Counted from the first letter of the stretch, positions 8,112 through 18,487 are shown. The stretch is 52,749 nt of DNA from Deltaproteobacteria bacterium (GCA_016208255.1 JACQYK010000172.1:1-52749); one strand, 5' to 3'. Program-made: numbers and translations. The notes: a model not told the origin generated them from the sequence alone.

Positions 8112-9854
8112 TTACTCCACAAAGGACTTCAATCGTTTGCTTCGGCTGGGATGGCGTAATTTCCGCAGGGCTTTGGCCTCGATCTGTCGGATTCGCTCCC
8201 GGGTTACATCGAAATCACGGCCAACTTCTTCAAGGGTATGGTCGGCCCTTTCGCCAATACCAAAGCGCATGCGCAACACCTTTTCTTCACGGGGTGTTAA
8301 AGTCGACAAGACCCGCTGGGTCTGTTCGGACAGGTTCAAACGGATGACGGCTTCGGATGGCGACAAGATCTTTTTATCCTCGATGAAATCCCGGAGATGG
8401 CTGTCTTCTTCTTCTCCGATCGGGGTCTCCAGAGAAATGGGTTCTTTGGCGATCTTTAATACCTTACGAACCTTATCCAGAGGAAACTCCATACGATCGG
8501 CAATTTCCTCGGGCGTAGGCTCCCGCCCCAGTTCCTGTACCAGATACCGGGCCGTCCGTATTAATTTATTAATGGTTTCGATCATATGAACGGGGATGCG
8601 TATCGTCCGGGCTTGATCGGCGATAGCCCGGGTAATGGCCTGCCGGACCCACCAGGTGGCGTAGGTGCTGAATTTATAACCCCGCTGATATTCGAATTTG
8701 TCGACGGCTTTCATCAACCCGATATTCCCTTCCTGAATCAAGTCCAGGAACTGAAGCCCACGGTTGGTATATTTTTTGGCAATACTGACCACCAGCCGCA
8801 GATTGGCCTCTATTAATTCCGCCTTGGCGTCCCGGGCCTTGATTTCCCCCTCGTCCACTTGTTTGATAATTCTTTTCAGGGCCTTGGAAGTCATCTTGGA
8901 TTCCTGCTCCACCCTTCGTATCTTCCGTTCCCCGTTTCGAATTTTCTTATCGATTTCTAAAAGACTGTCTTTATAAAGACCGGTCTGGCGGGTCAGGGAT
9001 CTGGCCTGTCCGTCTTTTTTTAGCTTGCGCAAGGCTTTTTTCAAATCCGGCAGACTCATACAGGCCTTTTCGGCACAGTCCTCAATCTCCCGTTCCCCTT
9101 TTTCGATTCGATCGGCAAATCCTTTCAGTTTATTAATAATACGATCGATCTGCCGTTTGTCCAGGCGAAGCTCTTTGAGCCGTTCGACGATTAATAACTT
9201 ATTATCTTCGATTTTATCGCGCGCCTTTTTTCGGCGCGGAAGCGGGAGATCGTGGTTGAGCTTCTCGATCAGTTTTCTGTTTTTCTCATAAAGCTCAGCC
9301 ACCTCGGAAAAAAGCTGCAAGACCTTTTTACGGTGGGCTTCCGTTTCGATGAAGGGGTCTTCATCATCCATATCGCGGACAATTTCCCTGAGCTTAATAA
9401 TGCCCTGCTCGAACTTCTCCCCCAGGGCCAGGATTTCTTTGATCCCGACCGGGGAATCCAGAAGGGCGTCAATAACCTCGTGTTTTCCTTCTTCGATCCT
9501 TTTGGCGATTTCCACTTCGCCTTCGCGGGTCAGGAGGGAATAAAATCCCATTTCTTTTAAATACATTTTAACCGGGTCATTGATTTTAATCCCGATTTCC
9601 GGCCCCCATTTCAGATCCTCTTCCTCCTCCTCCACGCGGTCTTCATCCACTTTCTCTTTGGCCCTGACTCGAGGAGCCCCTTCCAGAATTTGAATATCCG
9701 TTTCATCGAACAGGTAAATCATATCATCGATCGGTTCGGTCCCGACCAATTCCGGCGGCAGGGACTCTTCGTTCTCTTCCAAATCGAGAAATTCCTTTTC
9801 CTTGGTCAAGGAAATCATTTTGTTAAGTTCATCCATGGTGTTGTCTTTAGCCAT
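8112..9854 (-). CDS. rpoD: RNA polymerase primary sigma factor (sigma-70)
   Basis: The main sigma factor directs RNA polymerase to -35/-10 promoters. Its 580 residues contain an acidic region 1.1, region 1.2 ([18 protein letters not shown]), a non-conserved helical insert (about 130-330), regions 2.1-2.4 ([35 protein letters not shown]) and region 4.2 ([20 protein letters not shown]). The start 10 nt after the dnaG stop marks them as one operon. yqeY-dnaG-rpoD is the macromolecular-synthesis operon; rpsU, often its first gene, is not seen here. Confidence 0.98.
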   Translation of the reverse strand: MAKDNTMDELNKMISLTKEKEFLDLEENEESLPPELVGTEPIDDMIYLFDETDIQILEGAPRVRAKEKVDEDRVEEEEEDLKWGPEIGIKINDPVKMYLKEMGFYSLLTREGEVEIAKRIEEGKHEVIDALLDSPVGIKEILALGEKFEQGIIKLREIVRDMDDEDPFIETEAHRKKVLQLFSEVAELYEKNRKLIEKLNHDLPLPRRKKARDKIEDNKLLIVERLKELRLDKRQIDRIINKLKGFADRIEKGEREIEDCAEKACMSLPDLKKALRKLKKDGQARSLTRQTGLYKDSLLEIDKKIRNGERKIRRVEQESKMTSKALKRIIKQVDEGEIKARDAKAELIEANLRLVVSIAKKYTNRGLQFLDLIQEGNIGLMKAVDKFEYQRGYKFSTYATWWVRQAITRAIADQARTIRIPVHMIETINKLIRTARYLVQELGREPTPEEIADRMEFPLDKVRKVLKIAKEPISLETPIGEEEDSHLRDFIEDKKILSPSEAVIRLNLSEQTQRVLSTLTPREEKVLRMRFGIGERADHTLEEVGRDFDVTRERIRQIEAKALRKLRHPSRSKRLKSFVE

Positions 9855-9864
9855 ACGGACTCCT

Positions 9865-11658
9865 TTATCCTTTTGAGGAGACCAGGATTTCTTTTCTCCT
9901 CTGGAGCAATTCTTTTTTCATAACCAACAGGGATTTCAACTCTTCGGTTATCCCCAGCTTTTCTTTTGACCGAATCTCCTGATAGAGGGCTTTTTCCTGT
10001 TGTTGCAGTTGTCTCAAATGAATTCGTTTGATGAGGTCGAACAAAAAGGCTTCTTCATCTTTCAGATCCACAAAACCCTTGATGGCCAGTGCGGAAACCC
10101 GGTTTTTTAAACCCTGATCTTCGAGTTGGTTGAGCAAAAGGCCGGGGTTGACCTCGCCCTGCTGCTGAAAGGTTTCCTGTATGGCTTCATAGATGATTCT
10201 GGCCTCCGGCGACTCGAAAAAATCTCCCCGGTCCTCATTCAAAAGTATAGTGGCGGCCCGGGGAATCCTCATGATCGCCTCGATCATATGCCACTCCAGA
10301 CCGGGGACCGGTTCCTCCTTTATGGCCTGTTGATCCCGGCCGGCTTTCCTGCGAACCGATTTTGAATCTTTCAAGGATCTCCAGAGGACCGATTCCGGGA
10401 TCTTCAATTTATCACTCACCAGACCGGCATAGTAAGCCCGCTCCACCTCCGAATTCAGGGCCTTCAGGTGGGGCACCAAACGTTCCACCATTCGGGCCTG
10501 ATCCAGGACCTGGGGCTTGACCTCTTTAATCTGCTGGTTAAAGAAGAAGGTCATCATGGGCTCGGCCTGTTCAAGTTCGGCGGCGAATCGTTCCGGTCCC
10601 ATCTGAAGCAGATAACTGTCCGGATCGGTATCGGGGGGCAGGACCTTGATCCTGGCCGATACCCCTTCCTGCTGAAAAAGAGAAACGCTTCTTAGCGCAG
10701 CCTGAAGACCCGGAGGATCACCGTCAAAAAGGAGGACCAGGTCCTCGGCCATCCCCTTCAGTTTCCGAATCTGAAAAGAACCCAAAGCGGTTCCCAGAGA
10801 GGCGACGGTTTGTTTGAATCCCTGCAGGTGTAAGGTCAAAAGGTCGAAATAACCTTCAACAATGACCGCCTGATTCAGCTTTCGAATTACCGGAGCGGCT
10901 TGAGGCAGCCCATAAAGGACCCGACCCTTATTGAAGATAACCGATTCCGGAGAATTTAAATACTTGGGAGTCTCTTGACCCAAAGATCGGCCCCCCAATC
11001 CGATGACCCGTTTCTGTTCGTCAAAAATCGGAAAGATGAGCCTGTTTCTAAATCGATCATAATGACCGCCCTTATCCTTTTTAATGATCAAGCCCGATTG
11101 TTCCAGGAGGGGAAGCGGGACCTTCTCCCGGGTCAGGAAAGACCCCAGCCTATCCCAGCCTTCCGGGCTATACCCCAGAAAAAACTCCTCGGCTGTCTTA
11201 CGGTTCATCTTTCGGAATTTAAGGTATTCCCGCCCTTTTTGGCCGTTTTTGTCTTTCATTAAGACCTGATGGTAAAAGTCAGCCGCCAGGGCCTGAAGAT
11301 TTCGAAGGGCCTCTTTATTCCCTGGCCCGGCTTCGGAACCACGGTCCGCAGAGGCCTTGGGCAATGGAATTCTCAGGCGCTCGGCGAGTTCACTCACCGT
11401 TTCCGGGAAAGTCAGATGGTGATAATGCATAAAAAAGGTAAAGACATTTCCTCCCAGCCCGCACCCGAAACAGTGAAAAATCTGTTTCTCTTCATTAACC
11501 ATAAAGGAAGGAGTCTTTTCGGGATGAAAAGGGCATAAGCCCTGAAAGTTGCGACCTGTTTTTTTTAAGGCAACCACTTCGGAAACAACACTGACCAGGT
11601 TGACGGAATCTTTTATCTGGGAAATAAAAGATTCAGGGAAGAAGGATGTTTTTGGCAT
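9865..11658 (-). CDS. dnaG: DNA primase
   Basis: Primase makes RNA primers for chromosome replication. The 597 residues hold a CHC2 zinc-binding domain (C42, H45, C63, C66), the RNA polymerase/TOPRIM core ([11 protein letters not shown] and the metal-binding [13 protein letters not shown]) and a C-terminal helicase-interaction domain from about residue 450. It sits between yqeY and rpoD with a 225-bp leader that contains a 10-bp perfect hairpin (11678-11716), and a 10-nt gap to rpoD. Confidence 0.97.
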   Translation of the reverse strand: MPKTSFFPESFISQIKDSVNLVSVVSEVVALKKTGRNFQGLCPFHPEKTPSFMVNEEKQIFHCFGCGLGGNVFTFFMHYHHLTFPETVSELAERLRIPLPKASADRGSEAGPGNKEALRNLQALAADFYHQVLMKDKNGQKGREYLKFRKMNRKTAEEFFLGYSPEGWDRLGSFLTREKVPLPLLEQSGLIIKKDKGGHYDRFRNRLIFPIFDEQKRVIGLGGRSLGQETPKYLNSPESVIFNKGRVLYGLPQAAPVIRKLNQAVIVEGYFDLLTLHLQGFKQTVASLGTALGSFQIRKLKGMAEDLVLLFDGDPPGLQAALRSVSLFQQEGVSARIKVLPPDTDPDSYLLQMGPERFAAELEQAEPMMTFFFNQQIKEVKPQVLDQARMVERLVPHLKALNSEVERAYYAGLVSDKLKIPESVLWRSLKDSKSVRRKAGRDQQAIKEEPVPGLEWHMIEAIMRIPRAATILLNEDRGDFFESPEARIIYEAIQETFQQQGEVNPGLLLNQLEDQGLKNRVSALAIKGFVDLKDEEAFLFDLIKRIHLRQLQQQEKALYQEIRSKEKLGITEELKSLLVMKKELLQRRKEILVSSKG

Positions 11659-11677
11659 TACTCGGTTCCAGTAAAAT

Positions 11678-11716
11678 GAAGATTCCCCGGCCGCCGCTGG
11701 CGATCAGGGAATCTTC
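11678..11716. terminator. hairpin between yqeY and dnaG
   Basis: GAAGATTCCC (11678-11687) and GGGAATCTTC (11707-11716) form a perfect 10-bp stem just upstream of dnaG. There is no clear T-run on the minus strand, so this could be an attenuator, an mRNA processing site as in the E. coli operon, or a repeat remnant rather than a terminator. Confidence 0.4.
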
Positions 11717-11883
11717 AACGAAGAAGAATCATTTTATTTAAATGAAACCAGAAGGGTTAAATCGTTAAGAACCATAAAATCTCAACCCCTTGATCGAAGG
11801 CTACCTCTTTTTGGTGTCCTGTTCTTCTCGATTAAGGGAATCTCGCCGGAGATCCCCTGGCGCTTCAGGAAGGATTTTTTCTC

Positions 11884-12333
11884 CTAGGCGGAGGAAAGTC
11901 GTTGTTTGACAATGGCCTGAATCGTTTGGCCTTCCGCCCGACCGGCCAGTCGAGCCATAGCCGATTTCATCACCTTACCCATATCCTTTATCCCCGAAGC
12001 TTTGAGCTCCAGGATGATTTGATCAATAGTCTCCTCAATCTCCAAAGGGGTGGCCTGAACCGGCAGAAAACCGGAAAATATTTCTATTTCGGCCTTCTCT
12101 TTTTCCGAAAGATCCGTCCGTCCGCCTTTTTCAAATTGCTCGACAGCCTCTTTCCCTTGCCGGATCATTCCTTTAATTACAGAAATAATTTCCGGATTTT
12201 CCAGTTTCCCTCGTCGTTCGATTTCCTTGTTTTTCAAGGCCGCTCGAAGCAGGCGCAGGGCCGAGAGCCTCATTTTGTCTTGAGTCTTTAAAGCTTTCTT
12301 GAAACCTTCTTCGATGTCCTGCATTAAGCTCAT
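11884..12333 (-). CDS. GatB/YqeY domain protein
   Basis: This 149-residue protein resembles the free-standing YqeY domain found as the tail of the GatB subunit of tRNA-dependent amidotransferase. Typical features are the N-terminal helix LKTQDKMRLSALRLLRAALKN and the motif GKVMKSAMARLAGRA, thought to contact tRNA. It usually sits between rpsU and dnaG; here rpsU is absent and hisA follows upstream on the same strand, 61 bp away. It ends with a TAG, showing that TAG is a working stop here. Its cellular function is not established. Confidence 0.9.
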   Translation of the reverse strand: MSLMQDIEEGFKKALKTQDKMRLSALRLLRAALKNKEIERRGKLENPEIISVIKGMIRQGKEAVEQFEKGGRTDLSEKEKAEIEIFSGFLPVQATPLEIEETIDQIILELKASGIKDMGKVMKSAMARLAGRAEGQTIQAIVKQRLSSA

Positions 12334-12394
12334 AAGTCTAAGATCCGGATAAATTATGTAGAATCTTATAAGTATAATTATTAATTAATAAATG

Positions 12395-13150
12395 TCAAGA
12401 GAAAATGCCGGTCTGGGAGCGTGTGTTTTTTTTGAGCCAGTCGATGGCCTCGACCAGGTTCAGGGTGCCGCTGTAGATCGCCCGGCCGGTGATCATTCCC
12501 ACCAGGCCGTCCTCTTCCAGGGAGGCCAGGCTTTGAACATCGACCAGACGGGCAATGCCTCCGGCGGCAATCACCGGGAGGCGGGTGGCTTGGGCTAATC
12601 TCCTGGTGGAGGAGATAGAGGGGCCTTGCTGGGTTCCATCCCGTGAGATATCGGTGAAGATGACCGCCGTGACCCCCCAGTCTTCATAGGATGGGGCCAG
12701 GTCGACGGGGTCTATTTCGGAAAGCTCGGTCCAGCCTTCCACTGCGATTCGATTGTCCCGGGCATCCAGGCTGACCATAATCCGTCCCGGGAATAACCGG
12801 CAGGCTTCCTGAACCAGCCGGGGATCTTTTAAAGCGGCCGTCCCTAAAATGACCTGGGCTAATCCCAAAGAAAGATAATTTTCAACCGTTTTAAGGTCAC
12901 GGATTCCTCCACCCAGTTGAACCGGTATGGGTGTTCTCTCCACAATCTCCCTAATGACGGCCCTGTTCCGGGGTCCTTTTTCAAAGGCCCCATCCAGATC
13001 GATGATATGAAGCCGTTCGGCCCCCTGGTCAATCCATTGCCGGGCCATTTCCTGGGGATGGTCCGAAAAAACGGTCTCGGCCTCGGCTCGCCCTTCCCGA
13101 AGTCTGACACAGCGGCCGCCTTTTATATCTACTGCGGGGATGATAATCAT
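12395..13150 (-). CDS. hisA: phosphoribosylformimino-AICAR isomerase
   Basis: HisA performs the Amadori rearrangement of ProFAR to PRFAR in histidine synthesis. The 251 residues form a (beta-alpha)8 barrel with the catalytic Asp in IPAVDIKGG near the N-terminus and the second phosphate site in IFTDISRDGT, plus the late GGIA motif. The length is normal. It is separated from hisB by about 515 bp of repeats on the same strand, so the histidine genes here are close but not tightly packed. hisH and hisF, often alongside, are not in this window. Confidence 0.96.
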   Translation of the reverse strand: MIIIPAVDIKGGRCVRLREGRAEAETVFSDHPQEMARQWIDQGAERLHIIDLDGAFEKGPRNRAVIREIVERTPIPVQLGGGIRDLKTVENYLSLGLAQVILGTAALKDPRLVQEACRLFPGRIMVSLDARDNRIAVEGWTELSEIDPVDLAPSYEDWGVTAVIFTDISRDGTQQGPSISSTRRLAQATRLPVIAAGGIARLVDVQSLASLEEDGLVGMITGRAIYSGTLNLVEAIDWLKKNTRSQTGIFS

Positions 13151-13166
13151 TTCTTTATGAATAAGA

Positions 13167-13220
13167 ATTCAAAGTTCAAAGTTCAAGGTTCAAAGTTTAA
13201 AGTTTAAAGTTTAAAGTTTA
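13167..13220. repeat. degenerate TTCAAAG/TTTAAAG heptamer array
   Basis: About seven imperfect 7-nt units (TTCAAAG, TTCAAGG, TTTAAAG) follow one another just upstream of hisA. They show one-base drift between neighbours, as in the other spacer arrays of this window. Confidence 0.7.
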
Positions 13221-13248
13221 GAAAATTGGAAAAAGGCAAAATTGAGGG

Positions 13249-13481
13249 ACTCGTAAAAAGTCGCCAGAAACCCAAAAACGTCATTCCGGTCGGTCGGTTT
13301 CACCGACCTCCAGTAAGAGACCTTCGAAGGAGGTCGAGCGAAAGCCGGAATCCAGGAACTTCAATAAGTTAAAAACACCCTGGACCCCGGTTTTCACCGG
13401 GGTGACGACTTCCTACGAACTTCCTGGTGGTTAGTTTATTTTACAGCGTCGTTATGCGGCGTCTATTAGCTTTTTACGAGT
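13249..13481. mobile_element. MITE-like element with 12-bp perfect terminal inverted repeats, copy B
   Basis: ACTCGTAAAAAG (13249-13260) and CTTTTTACGAGT (13470-13481) are perfect terminal inverted repeats of a 233-bp element with no coding capacity. Internal hairpins are GGTCGGT...ACCGACC, CGAAGGAGGTCG, and CCCCGGTTTTCACCGGGG. About 145 bp match copy A (2929-3090) in the opposite orientation. The rest of the 13151-13666 spacer holds a heptamer array and small AT-rich palindromes (ATGCATAATAATGCAT), no gene. Confidence 0.75.
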
Positions 13482-13666
13482 TCATCAAAATTCATGCATA
13501 ATAATGCATAATCGGGAATTATAACCGCACCACCTAATATCAAACCGGTATTCCGGTTCCCCGATCAAGTCGGGGACAAGCTTAACGGAAATAAAAAAAT
13601 GGGATGAGGCGGGATCTTTTAAGGAGACGAAAAAAACCTTACAAAGATATCTCTCTGATTAGTCCA

Positions 13667-14269
13667 TCAAAGTATTCCTTTGGTGGAACGAACCGTTTTC
13701 AGACCCGTTTGGATCTGGCTGGCCTCATTAATAGCCCGCCCAAAACTTTTAAATAGGGCTTCGATGATATGATGCATATTCTCCCCGTCCAAAACCCTCA
13801 AATGAAGAGTAAGGCCGGCACGGTTGACCAGGGCCTGAAAAAATTCTTTAATCAAGGCCGTATCAAACCCCTCCACCCGAACTTTGCGTGGTTTCCATCC
13901 ATAAAATAAATAGGGACGTCGGGAGATATCTACCACCGTCATGACCAGGGCCTCATCCATGGGCAGAAGGGAACTTCCGTATCGCTTAATCCCCTTAAAA
14001 TCTCCCCAGCATTTTTGGAAGGCATCCCCAAGACAAATACCGATATCTTCGACCGTATGATGAAAACCCACCTCGATATCCCCCTGGGCCTTAAGATCAA
14101 GATCCAAGAACCCGTGATGGCTCATCAACTCCAGCATATGATTAAGAAAAGGAACTGGTGTTTCTATCCTGCTTATTCCTTTGCCGTCCAGGGCGAGCTT
14201 GAGCCGGATCCGGGTCTCCCGGGTTTCCCTGTTGACTTCAGCGGTTCTCTTTTTAGGGGGATTCTTCAT
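13667..14269 (-). CDS. hisB: imidazoleglycerol-phosphate dehydratase
   Basis: This is the manganese-dependent dehydratase that forms imidazole acetol-phosphate in histidine synthesis. At 200 residues it is the monofunctional bacterial form, without the phosphatase domain of enteric HisB. The duplicated metal-binding motifs are visible: FLNHMLELMSHHG, FHHTVEDIG and the later NMHHIIEALFK. It is followed upstream by tRNA-Ala. Its nearest pathway gene is hisA, separated by MITE copy B. Confidence 0.96.
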   Translation of the reverse strand: MKNPPKKRTAEVNRETRETRIRLKLALDGKGISRIETPVPFLNHMLELMSHHGFLDLDLKAQGDIEVGFHHTVEDIGICLGDAFQKCWGDFKGIKRYGSSLLPMDEALVMTVVDISRRPYLFYGWKPRKVRVEGFDTALIKEFFQALVNRAGLTLHLRVLDGENMHHIIEALFKSFGRAINEASQIQTGLKTVRSTKGIL

Positions 14270-14370
14270 CGATTCAAATTCAAAGGAAAAAGTTAAAACT
14301 CATAGATTGATGAGGATGGATACTTGTCTCACTTAATGAGGTGATTATCTAACGAGAAGGTTTTTGCCTA

Positions 14371-14396
14371 TCGCCTCATGCCTTACGCCTCACCTC
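14371..14396. repeat. short GCCTCA/GCCTTA repeat
   Basis: Three to four imperfect copies of a CGCCTCAT-type unit lie between hisB and tRNA-Ala. The same unit builds the arrays at 21105-21255 and 34193-34224. Confidence 0.5.
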
Positions 14397-14406
14397 TTTT
14401 TTTATA

Positions 14407-14482
14407 TGGTGGAGATGGGGGGGATCGAACCCCCGGCCTGTACATTGCGAACGTACCGCTCTCCCATCTGAGCTACATCCCC
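14407..14482 (-). tRNA. tRNA-Ala (anticodon CGC)
   Basis: This is a 76-nt cloverleaf with encoded CCA on the minus strand. The acceptor is GGGGATG paired with TATCTCC-like (CATCTCC), the D arm is AGCTCAGATGG, the anticodon loop is TTCGCAA, and the T arm is GGGGGTTCGATCCCCC. Anticodon CGC reads the Ala codon GCG. Confidence 0.93.
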
Positions 14483-14581
14483 ACTTTATTAAGGCTTCAA
14501 GGGATCGAGGGGTCCATCAGGCCATCGGCGTGATTAGAATCCTCAAATCCTATTTTGATACTTACACTATACCAAAATAAT

Positions 14582-14610
14582 TTGACAAATCATTTAAAAA
14601 AAGTTATTAT
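14582..14610 (+). promoter_or_regulatory. sigma-70 promoter for rpsT
   Basis: A consensus TTGACA (-35, 14582-14587) is followed after exactly 17 nt by TATTAT (-10, 14605-14610), 35 nt before the rpsT start, in a very AT-rich tract. This is the strongest promoter match on the plus strand of the window. Confidence 0.75.
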
Positions 14611-14644
14611 TTTTTTTTATTTAATTTTTTTTAAGGAGGTTCCT

Positions 14645-14929
14645 TTGGCTAATCATCCCTCGGCCCTGAAAAGGGCCAAACAAAACAAAGTTCGCCGTTC
14701 ACGGAATGCGAGCGTGAAATCCAAGATAAAAACAAAGGTTAAGCAATACCTTCAGACTTTGGACGCTTCCCCGGAAGAATCAGCGTCTCCCGCCTTGATT
14801 GAGGCTGTTTCTTTAATTAATCGAGCCGGTTCCAAAGGCATTTTACATCCGCGAACGGCCTCTCGAAAGATTTCCAGACTTTCAAAAAAGATCAACAAAA
14901 CATCCGGACAATCCGCGGCCCAGGCCTAA
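14645..14929 (+). CDS. rpsT: 30S ribosomal protein S20
   Basis: S20 is a basic helical protein that binds 16S rRNA at the base of the 30S body. The 94 residues begin MANHPSALKRAKQNKVRR and are rich in Lys and Arg, as expected. The start is a TTG at 14645-14647, five nt after a full AAGGAGGT ribosome site (14633-14640); a longer upstream ATG frame is not supported by homology or by the ribosome site. A rare start codon in rpsT is known to serve autogenous control in E. coli (there UUG). It is one of only two plus-strand protein genes with solid support, and its stop overlaps that of lptE. Confidence 0.96.
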   Translation: MANHPSALKRAKQNKVRRSRNASVKSKIKTKVKQYLQTLDASPEESASPALIEAVSLINRAGSKGILHPRTASRKISRLSKKINKTSGQSAAQA

Positions 14930-15459
14930 AAATTCTCCAGAATCGAGTTATGGATCCGTTCGGAGAGGTCTTGTGCTATTTTTTTGATCGCCTCTTCCTT
15001 ATTCCGCTGGGTCTGGTTGGGGTCGGTGGTTACCCGGTAGACCTCATATCTTGATAAACCCTGGTTCTGCCACAGAATCTTTTCATTATCGGAGCGCTGG
15101 CAGGTAACTTCCAGGAAAATAGTCAATCTTCTTTCCAGGGCCTGAGACAAGTTGGCATAAATAACCGGATCGATGGCGATGGATCTGATTTTTCCGATGA
15201 TTTGGGCCTGGGCCTCTGATTCCGAAACCACCCGAAGGACTTGACTCCGGTTAAACTCATAAATCAAGGCATTGGCAAAAATCACTTCCACCCCGGGTTC
15301 GATACTTTCATTTAAAAAAACAGGAATGGATACCGTTTTAATATCGGGGGGCAGATTGTTAACGGAACCCCGGAAACCATATCCGGCGCATCCGGAGATA
15401 ATCCACAAGACAAAAAAACCGGCCATCAGCCGATAAACGTTCAGAAGGGGCCTTTTCAC
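14926..15459 (-). CDS. lptE: LPS-assembly lipoprotein LptE-like
   Basis: LptE is the outer-membrane lipoprotein that plugs LptD and helps insert lipopolysaccharide. The 177 residues start with a basic n-region and hydrophobic segment ending in the lipobox IISGC (Cys24), followed by AGYGFRGS and the pattern TVSIPVFLNES...EVIFANALIYEF typical of the family. It lies 12 nt after leuS, the usual leuS-lptE arrangement. Its TAG stop overlaps the TAA stop of convergent rpsT by 4 nt, so there is no room for a terminator between the two. Confidence 0.85.
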   Translation of the reverse strand: MKRPLLNVYRLMAGFFVLWIISGCAGYGFRGSVNNLPPDIKTVSIPVFLNESIEPGVEVIFANALIYEFNRSQVLRVVSESEAQAQIIGKIRSIAIDPVIYANLSQALERRLTIFLEVTCQRSDNEKILWQNQGLSRYEVYRVTTDPNQTQRNKEEAIKKIAQDLSERIHNSILENF

Positions 15460-15471
15460 TGATAATCTCCT

Positions 15472-17843
15472 TTATTTAACCACAATATTCACTAATTTTC
15501 TCTGAATCACAATGGTTTTGACCCATTCTTTGCCTTGAAGCCACTCCTGAATCCGTGGCAGTTCCCAGGCCAGGTTTTTGATCTCTTCCTCGGTCACCGA
15601 AGTGCCGACGGTAATCCTGGAACGGACCTTGCCGTTAACCTGGATAACCACCACTTGTTCTTCTTCCGTTAAAGCGTTGGGATCCCACTCCGGCCAGGGT
15701 TGATCATGGATGCTCCCCGTTTTACTCAGGAGCTGCCAGAGTTCTTCGCAGACATGGGGGACGATGGGGGACAGGAGGATCAGGCCGGTTTCCACCGCTC
15801 TGGCCATGAGTGAATTTTTAGTCGGATCCCCGGTCTGGTCGGCCTGAAACAAATAAAGGGAATTGACTAATTCCATAACCGCACTGATGGCCGTATTGAA
15901 ATGAAAACGGTCATCGACATCCTCGGTAACCTTTTTGATGGTCTGATTTAATTTAACATATAGACCTCGACCGGGATCGCTGACCGGGATATCCCTTTCA
16001 GAAAAGGAGGCCCCCTGAATTTGTTCTCGACAATCTAAAACCAGATTCCAGAATCTTTGGAGAAAACGGAAAGAACCCTCGACCCCTTGATCGCTCCATT
16101 CCAAATCCCTATCCGGCGGAGAGGCGAACAGACAAAAAAGACGTACGGTATCGGCCCCGTATTTTTGGATCAGGGCATCGGGGTCCACGACATTCCCCTT
16201 AGACTTGGACATCTTGGCCCCGTCTTTAATCACCATCCCCTGGGTGAGCAGATTAATAAAAGGTTCATCCACTTTCAGCAATCCCAAATCCCTGAGGACC
16301 TTGGTAAAAAAACGAGAGTACAATAAATGAAGAACGGCATGCTCGATCCCGCCGATATATTGATCCACCGGCATCCAGTAGTCCACTCGACTTGGATCCA
16401 GAGGCCCTTCCGAATAATCCGGACAGGCGTAGCGGTCAAAATACCAGGATCGGCCTCAAGAGGCAGGAGAACCGGCAGGCGATCCTCCCTTTCCGGGACT
16501 ATCCCGCATCGGTCACAATAGATCATTGGGATGGGCGCGCCCCAGTACCTTTGTCTGGAAACCCCCCAGTCCCTTAAGCGGTATTGCACTTTTTCCCGGC
16601 CCTGCCCTTTTTCTTCCAGATTCCGGGTAATCGCCTTTTTGGCCTCTTCATTATCCAATCCGTTAAAAGGTCCGGAATTAACCAGTTTTCCCGGCCCCTC
16701 ATAGGCCTCGGTCATGGTTTCCGGGGTTAAAGGCTCTTCTCCCTCGGGCTGAATAACCACCCTGAGCGACAATCCATATTTGCGGGAAAATTCAAAATCC
16801 CGTTGGTCATGAGTGGGCACGGCCATCACCGCCCCGGTCCCGTATCCCATCAGGACAAAGTTAGCCACAAAAATGGGCATCTTTTCCTGGGTCATCGGAT
16901 TGATGCAATAAGAGCCGGTAAAAACCCCTTCCTTTTCCAGATCGACATCCGAATCCGGGCGGCGGTTCAATCCTTGAACCTTTTTAACGAAGGCTTTGAC
17001 CGGTTCTTCCTGGGAGGTGTTCAGCGAGAGTTTCTGAACCAAGGGATGTTCCACGGCCAGGCTCATGAAGGTGGCCCCGAAAAGGGTATCCGGGCGGGTG
17101 GTAAAAACCGTCAATTTTCCGGAACCATCCCCCAGAGGGAAATCAATTTCCGTTCCGTAACTCTTCCCGATCCAATTGCGCTGCATGATCAGGACCTTTT
17201 CCGGCCAGCCGGGCAGTTTCTCGCACCATTCCAGGAGCTCCTCGGCATATTGAGTGATACGGAAAAACCACTGCTCCAACTCTTTCCCCTGAACCGGTTG
17301 GTCGCAACGCCAGCACCGCCCATCCCCGACTACCTGTTCATTGGCCAGAACGGTCTGACATCGGGCGCACCAGTTGACCAGAGACTTTCGACGATAGACC
17401 AGGCCTTTTTCCCACATCCTCAGGAAAAAAAGCTGCTCCCATTTATAATAGGTGGGATCACAGGTGGCCAGTTCACGGTCCCAGTCATAACTGAAACCCA
17501 ATTGTTTCAATTGGGTTCTCATATAATCAATATTGTCATTGGTCCATCGGGCTGGATGAACCTTGTTGGCGATGGCCGCATTTTCAGCAGGCATCCCGAA
17601 GGCGTCCCAACCCATGGGGTGCAGGACATTAAACCCTCTCATCCTTTTATATCGGGCCACCACATCACCGATGGTATAGTTCCGAACGTGACCCATATGG
17701 ATCCTTCCCGAAGGATAAGGGAACATCTCCAGGAGATAATATTTCTTCCGGGCCGGATCTTCGACTACTTTGAAGGCCTTGGTCTGCTCCCATCGGGCCT
17801 GCCATTCGGCCTCGATGGCATGGGGATTATATTTAATATTCAT
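15472..17843 (-). pseudogene. leuS: leucyl-tRNA synthetase gene with internal deletion and frameshift
   Basis: The first frame starts at ATG 17841-17843 (MNIKYNPH) and carries the class I HIGH-type motif [13 protein letters not shown], zinc Cys pairs (CARC, CWRC) and the editing domain. After [12 protein letters not shown] near 16460 it runs into nonsense. The second frame picks up at [13 protein letters not shown] (about 16455) and continues with [23 protein letters not shown], the KMSKS motif and the anticodon-binding domain to 15472. The segment lost between them should hold the CPKCGG ribbon and DTMDTF motif, about 28 or more codons. The total of 2372 nt is 3n+2, confirming the frame change. 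LeuRS is essential, so a second copy or an assembly error must be considered. Confidence 0.85.
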
Positions 17844-17935
17844 AAATAGAATTAGTCCTGGTGTTAATAGTAACAAGTTCAACAATAGTAATGAACTCTG
17901 AAAAAGTCAGTCAACCGGTAGCGCCGGAGGCGGAG

Positions 17936-18487
17936 TTAAGTCCCCGGATCAGATTCTGACTTTAGAGGATCGAGCTTTTCTCCTTCGGCCTCGGCTTTTC
18001 CGTATTTTTCCAAAAAAATGCCGTCCAGGATGCCGTTGATAAAAGCCCCTGACTCTTCAGTGCCGTATTGTTTTCCCAGATCGATAGCTTCATTAATGGC
18101 TACCCGGGGAGGAATATCGTTGCAGAAGACCAGCTCAAAAACAGCGATCCTCAGAATATTTCTATCCACCCCGGACATCCGTTCTATCCGCCAATTTTCA
18201 GCATAATCCCTTATAAGACTGTCGATGGCTTCCCTTTTTTCCCCAACCCCTTGAACCAGACGGGAAAAATAAGGCTGGGATCCTTTTTTTACCGGAAAGT
18301 TCTCTGAAAAAACAGCCAGGGACGATTCGACAGGGTTAGCCGGATTCATCTCAATCAGAAAAAGGGCTTGCAGGGCCGCCTCCCGCGATTTTCTTCGGCT
18401 TCCCTTGGACCAGGTCTTCGGATCATGAGTTTGGGACAGGTCCGGAGCCTCCGCTCCCCCCTTGCTTATATTTAAAGTACTATTCAT
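17936..18487 (-). CDS. nusB: transcription antitermination factor NusB
   Basis: NusB binds boxA RNA with S10 to support antitermination in rRNA operons. The 183 residues include an unusually long N-terminal tail of about 30 residues before the conserved [13 protein letters not shown], then YAENW and [12 protein letters not shown], and the ending [27 protein letters not shown] (key: Glu, Lys, Phe-Ile-Asn-Gly). The start overlaps the ribH stop by 8 nt (ATGAATAG), so it is coupled to ribH, a common order (ribH-nusB). Confidence 0.95.
   Translation of the reverse strand: MNSTLNISKGGAEAPDLSQTHDPKTWSKGSRRKSREAALQALFLIEMNPANPVESSLAVFSENFPVKKGSQPYFSRLVQGVGEKREAIDSLIRDYAENWRIERMSGVDRNILRIAVFELVFCNDIPPRVAINEAIDLGKQYGTEESGAFINGILDGIFLEKYGKAEAEGEKLDPLKSESDPGT

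Noticed and set aside
16803..17849. Long plus-strand reading frame opposite leuS
   Set aside because: It mirrors conserved leuS coding sequence; no motif or ribosome site supports it.
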